From the NCBI RefSeq assembly GCF_900111395.1, contig NZ_FOHV01000016.1:1-53316 (forward strand): a stretch of DNA of 53,316 nucleotides, read 5' to 3'. The notes beneath the pieces are model-generated. The model worked only from the letters and a program-made list of their open reading frames with translations. It did not search any database and had not been told where the DNA came from. Of this stretch, positions 50,067 to 53,316 are shown piece by piece (position 1 is the stretch's first letter; every line of letters begins with the position of its first letter). Both the position numbers and the translations under genes were made by a program. This stretch comes from Thorsellia anophelis DSM 18579. GTDB taxonomy: Bacteria; Pseudomonadota; Gammaproteobacteria; Enterobacterales; Thorselliaceae.

Positions 50067-50308
50067 CTCGTAAAACTGTTATTCTGCTGGTAATATAGTT
50101 AAAAATAGGCTATTTGTAAATAAAATAATTATAAATAGGCTTTTGTCTAGTAAAATAATTATAAATAGGCTTTTATCTAGTAAAATAATTATGAATGAGT
50201 GGCTGACATCTATAAATTAGTATTTGGCTGGCGAAACTGTTATTGCTGCTGGCAAAACGATTATAAATAACCACTTGTCTGGTAAAATAGTTAAAAAGGC
50301 TACCATTG
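50067..50308. repeat. Eight-unit 30/20-bp repeat array upstream of fic
   Basis: Units begin at 50067, 50087, 50117, 50147, 50177, 50228, 50249 and 50279. The best pair (50121-50150 and 50151-50180) differs at one base in 30. The consensus runs ctRgtaaaatartt, then ataaataggcttttgt. Units at 50067 and 50228 are cut to 20-21 bases, so spacing stays near whole helical turns except for one irregular stretch (50207-50227). The array abuts the fic ribosome binding site (50059-50070). It looks like an operator or iteron series. Confidence 0.8.
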
Positions 50309-50347
50309 TAGAAAGACATTTCTACAATGTAGAATGTCTGGAGAGTA
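50304..50347. promoter_or_regulatory. Overlapping alternative hairpins beside the fic array
   Basis: cattgtagaaa (50304-50314) pairs perfectly with tttctacaatg (50319-50329). The second arm can instead pair with tgtagaatgtct just downstream (about 50328-50339). The two folds exclude each other, as in an attenuator or antisense RNA. No protein depends on it visibly. Confidence 0.4.
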
Positions 50348-50619
50348 CTTTTCTGCATCGCAATAATATGATAATTATATGTTTATTTTGGCCAGTATCG
50401 TTAGAATGTTTTTTAACTCGTGCTAGCATTAGACTATCTAAATTTCTAAGGTATTGATTAAATAACGGACAATTGCCCAACAGCTTTTGTGTTTTTAAAA
50501 ACTTCGTGTTAGCCAACTAACAATAAACATTTTTTGCATCATATCCTAATTACAAGAGACAAGGTTGAGTTTAAATGGCTAAAGACTTGACCACATGATT
50601 ATTTGACCGCCAGAATATA
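50348..50619. other. Intergenic sequence before the RhuM-like pseudogene
   Basis: AT-rich, no intact gene. A TTGACC box occurs twice (50587-50592, 50603-50608) and tataat at 50616-50621 overlaps the ATG of the next gene; promoter assignment is uncertain. Confidence 0.35.
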
Positions 50620-51026
50620 ATGAGTAACCATTATGCTTTTGAGCAAGCAGAAAGTCATTTAGAATTAGGGAGTGTACAATTTGAAGGCACAATCGTATTT
50701 ACCAAGGGACAAATCACTAATTTATTTGATGTAAGTGAAGGTACTATTAAGAAGTATTTGGTTAAATATGCAGATGAATTAAAAAGTAATTGCTACGCTT
50801 TGCTTACAGGCGAGCAACTCAGAAAGTTTAAGGATTTGTTTTTTGGTATCGTAATTCATTACGGTACCAAAACAGCTATATCAGTTTATAATTACTTGAT
50901 ATTGTATTAGATGTTTTTGCTGAGAGAACGGGCATACATAAAAAATTTATTAATCAGCGCGATGAGAGCTATCTTGTTTCTGCCACTCAAGAAATGAGCT
51001 ATCATCGTCAATTTTTTGATCCTTAA
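50620..51026 (+). pseudogene. RhuM-like DNA-binding protein, frameshifted and deleted
   Basis: The first frame (50620-50910) reads AFEQAESHLELGSVQFEGTIVFTKGQITNLFDVSEGTIKKYL, a KilA-N/RhuM-type front with a helix-turn-helix. After GTKTAISVYNY the frame shifts near 50892, and the second frame (to the TAA at 51024) gives LDIVLDVFAERTGIHKKFINQRDESYL. In full-length relatives, as I remember them, about 30 residues lie between these blocks, so there is also a deletion. It is divergent from fic across the repeat array. Confidence 0.65.
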
Positions 51027-51318
51027 AAATAGGTTTTTGAAGTAATAAGTGGACCCTGTAAATAATTCTGTGTATTTGCCAATTTTATTGATAGGTGTTC
51101 TAAAAGCGAACACCACATATTAGGATAAAATTTTTCAATACAAATCCCTACACATTAAAGCGCAATTCTCATTTTAACTTATTGTATTGTAATTATATTT
51201 AATTTCTCATTTCAAATTATACTCACCTTTATACTCACTTTGGTAATTGCTGGGATAATAGCCCTATGTGTTTTTGTAGCGCTTATAAGCCTAAGTAACA
51301 AAATTTAGTTCTACTAGT
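51027..51318. other. Intergenic stretch with possible IS256-type end
   Basis: gtggaccctgtaaataattc at 51049-51068 resembles the terminal sequence of IS256-family elements, from memory only. ggtgttc-taaaagc-gaacacc (51094-51114) is a small hairpin. No gene is seen. Confidence 0.3.
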
Positions 51319-51576
51319 TTAACCTGTACATGATAACAAATCGATGAAATCATAGATTTTTGATACTCCTAAAAAACTATCAAAATCAGTCGGATAATTA
51401 ATTATATCTAATTTTGCAATGAGGTATGCTGTAGGCATAGAGCAATGAGCTTGATAGTTATGTTTCTTTGTTGATAAAAACATTGATAGCAGTGAAACAG
51501 CTTGATTAAAAAAAGTACCACGATTGAAATGGAAAATTATGTTACAGTTAAAAACTTGCCGTAATTTTCTTACGGT
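51319..51576 (-). pseudogene. Unrecognised open frame, probable gene tail
   Basis: An uninterrupted minus frame of 85 codons runs from just after a TAG to the TAA at 51321-51319. The only ATG is at 51483, which would give a 54-residue product MFLSTKKHNYQAHCSMPTAY... ending FIDLLSCTG. The sequence before that ATG (VRKLRQVFNCNIIFHFNRG) looks equally protein-like, so this is more likely the end of a longer lost gene than a small gene. I do not recognise the family. Confidence 0.4.
51559..51575. repeat. Short hairpin upstream of the ATPase gene
   Basis: ccgtaa (51559-51564) pairs with ttacgg (51570-51575) around ttttc, 47 bases before the ATPase start. It may be a terminator remnant or an operator. 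Confidence 0.3.
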
Positions 51577-51621
51577 CTAGAATGAAGGATATATTGTATA
51601 TTTAATAGAAGAAAAGTTATT

Positions 51622-52332
51622 ATGATCACTAAATTTTCGGTTAAGAATTTCAGAAATTTTAAAGAACGTATTGAATTTGATCTTGCAACGCAAAAACAAT
51701 ATGAATTTAATACCGATGTGGTAAAAGATGGGTGCGTTAAGCATGGCATGTTATACGGAAAAAATGGAGAGGGAAAAAGTAATTTAGGTTTAGCTTTAGT
51801 TGAATTAACTTCACATTTGCACCTTGAGGATACTAAATACGCTGAATTGGGCAATACATTTCTTAATGCCGCAAGTGAAGATCTATTGGCGGAGTTTTCA
51901 TTTGATTTTTACCTAAATAAACATAATGTTACCTATAGTTATGGTAAAAATGAATCTAGAATTATTCAATATGAAAGACTAGAAATTGATAACCAAACAG
52001 TTGTTGAATGGGATAAAAATCAAGGTGGTAGACTAAAAACATCATTGCTTGGCACAGAGACGTTGAACAGCGATTTATCAGATTATAATGGCTCAGCAAT
52101 TAATTATATTAAAAATAACGCGATTCTTCTGCAGGATTCTACTAATCATTTATTTTTTGATTTCTTGCGCTTCTCTAAGGGTATGGTGTGCTTTAAAACA
52201 ATGGCTAAAGCAAGTGAATTTCATGGTTTAAAACCTCACTCTTATTCCACTATACAAGAACAAATAATTAATGGTAGTGGTGTTGATAAATTTCAAGATT
52301 TTCTCAACAGTCTAGACATAAAATGCGATAGA
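51622..52332 (+). pseudogene. AAA15/OLD-like ATPase, cut by IS3-family insertion
   Basis: Residues 1-237 are native: the start MITKFSVKNFRNFKERIEFDL is typical of SMC/ABC-like ATPases of the AAA_15/AAA_21 type, followed by Walker A LYGKNGEGKSNLGLA at about 44-58. The frame then runs 26 codons into the IS (CQATCPFFSLL...) and stops at 52413. The signature, Walker B and any nuclease domain are missing and may lie beyond the right edge. Such ATPases occur in phage-defence systems (RloA-, AbiL-like, OLD-type); which one cannot be told from this part. The ATG follows AGAAGAAAAG. Confidence 0.75.
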
Positions 52333-53316
52333 TGTCAAGCAACCTGTCCGTTTTTTTCACTGCTATTTGCCTTATTTTCTTTAACTGGGTTAAATACTAT
52401 TTCATCTTCATAATCCCAGTCTCTTGTATCTCGAGTATTCCAACGCTCTGGAAAGGTTAATTTAGCGACCCTATAGACTTCTTTTCGTTTAGCCAGTATG
52501 TCACCATCAATACCTTGATGGCGCTGAGCAGGCGTCACGTATTTAATGCCACTGTGTCTATGTTCATTGTTGTACCAATAAACAAAACTGAGCACCCATT
52601 CTCTTGCTTCCTCTATGTCCCTAAATCCTTGTCTTGGGTATTGCTTACGTGTTTTCATACTACCGAATAAACTTTCAGAAAATGCATTGTCATTACTGAC
52701 AGCAGAACGGCTATAGGAAGCGATGATCCCAAGCTGTTCTAATTTAGCTTTCATCGTGTACCCTTTCATTGGGCTGCCATTATCAGAGTGTAGTGTTAAT
52801 TCATCCCTGTTAATATTCTCTTTTTTTCGCAATCTTTTCAATTAATTGTGAGGCTAATTCAGCTGACTCAGTTTCATAGATCTCCCAGCCTGTAATATAC
52901 CGACTGTAAATATCTAACACTAAATAAAGTTTAAAATATTCACCTTTGATGAGTGTGGGTAAGTAAGTAATATCCCATGACCACAACTGATTGGGTTTGG
53001 TTACCACATAGGTACGAATAGGTTTCGGTGAATTCTTTTTAATTGTTGACATTGATTTTTTAACAAGCAAATTCTCAGCTCTCATTATCCTATAAAATGA
53101 TGATTCTGAAGCAATATAAACACCCCTATCTGCCAAGATTGGAACGATTTGTGCAGGTGGCAGCATGACAAACTCATCCGAAAGGCAGGTATCAATAATA
53201 ACCTGTCTGACTTCAGGTGTAATTGCATGCTTATATTCACGCGCTTTGGCTGCTTGAGGTCTTGCATCACCAGTGCGGCCTGACTCCCTTAATTCAGCTA
53301 TCCAGCGTCTATACGT
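52333..53316 (-). pseudogene. IS3-family element, transposase frameshifted, runs off right edge
   Basis: The IS end TGTCAAGCAACCTGTCCG begins at 52333 inside the ATPase gene. The transposase reads leftward from the edge: WIAELRESGRTGDARPQAAKA, then WSWDITYLPT (first Asp), LHSDNGSPMKG (second Asp), DNAFSESLFG (Glu), and stops at 52337-52335 within the terminal repeat. The frame breaks in a run of seven A on the minus strand at about 52824-52830: one A fewer restores a single protein through IEKIAKKENINRDEL. It is a homopolymer frameshift, either real, programmed or a sequencing error. Confidence 0.85.

Noticed and set aside
50067-50308. CRISPR array
   Set aside because: Units are contiguous 30-mers with no unique spacers and no cas genes nearby.
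50224-50457. 77-codon plus frame across the repeat array
   Set aside because: It is made mostly of the tandem repeats and hairpin; the periodic DNA explains the open frame.
52810-53270. Separate short minus-strand genes in the right-edge IS
   Set aside because: They are pieces of one transposase split by a homopolymer frameshift, plus a shadow frame.

Overview
The window reads as a chromosome segment of an AT-rich gammaproteobacterium close to the Enterobacterales. Icd, GlyA, MsbA, AsnS and the long-form ArgG are near full-length matches to their E. coli counterparts as I remember them, and cmoA/cmoB/yecN and emrR-emrA-emrB keep enterobacterial groupings. The low G+C and gene content would fit the Orbales (Gilliamella/Frischella/Orbus type), but that is an inference from composition and cannot be proved here.

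Layout. (1) 1-3600 is a decayed insertion zone: a partial IS4-family transposase, an intact HIRAN/HipA-N-like gene, a broken AbiEi-type gene and a dead lambda-type integrase abutting the 3' end of icd. A displaced fragment of icd (1804-1864), a 19-bp direct repeat (736-754 and 3568-3586) and four phased TTTTGGAG boxes (3484-3526) show that phage-like elements used icd as attachment site, as e14 and phage 21 do in E. coli. (2) 3597-12850 is housekeeping: icd, glyA, cobO, emrRAB and mnmE. (3) 13030-26967 is an adhesin export locus: an HlyD/ABC/TolC type I secretion operon divergent from a 2985-residue BapA-like Ig-repeat adhesin. (4) 27369-41532 is mostly core metabolism: hxpB, lpxK, msbA, asnS, cmoB, cmoA, an unrecognised gene, yecN, ald, argG (with an ArgR box) and cheV. 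(5) 42146-45717 holds an overlapping HNH nuclease/methyltransferase pair and a chemoreceptor. (6) 46146-53316 is a second graveyard: toxin/immunity remnants, IS630 and IS3 debris, a G+C-richer Fic gene preceded by an eight-unit repeat array, a broken RhuM-like DNA-binding gene, and an ATPase cut by an IS3-family element that runs off the right edge.

Functional links. MsbA and LpxK serve lipid A synthesis and flipping; CmoA and CmoB make the cmo5U34 tRNA modification and MnmE the U34 modification of other tRNAs; EmrAB is a MarR-controlled multidrug pump; the type I system most likely exports the adjacent adhesin. The best candidates for something undescribed are the HNH/methyltransferase pair, the HIRAN/HipA-N protein kept alive inside a dead element, and the Fic gene with its 30/20-bp phased repeat array.
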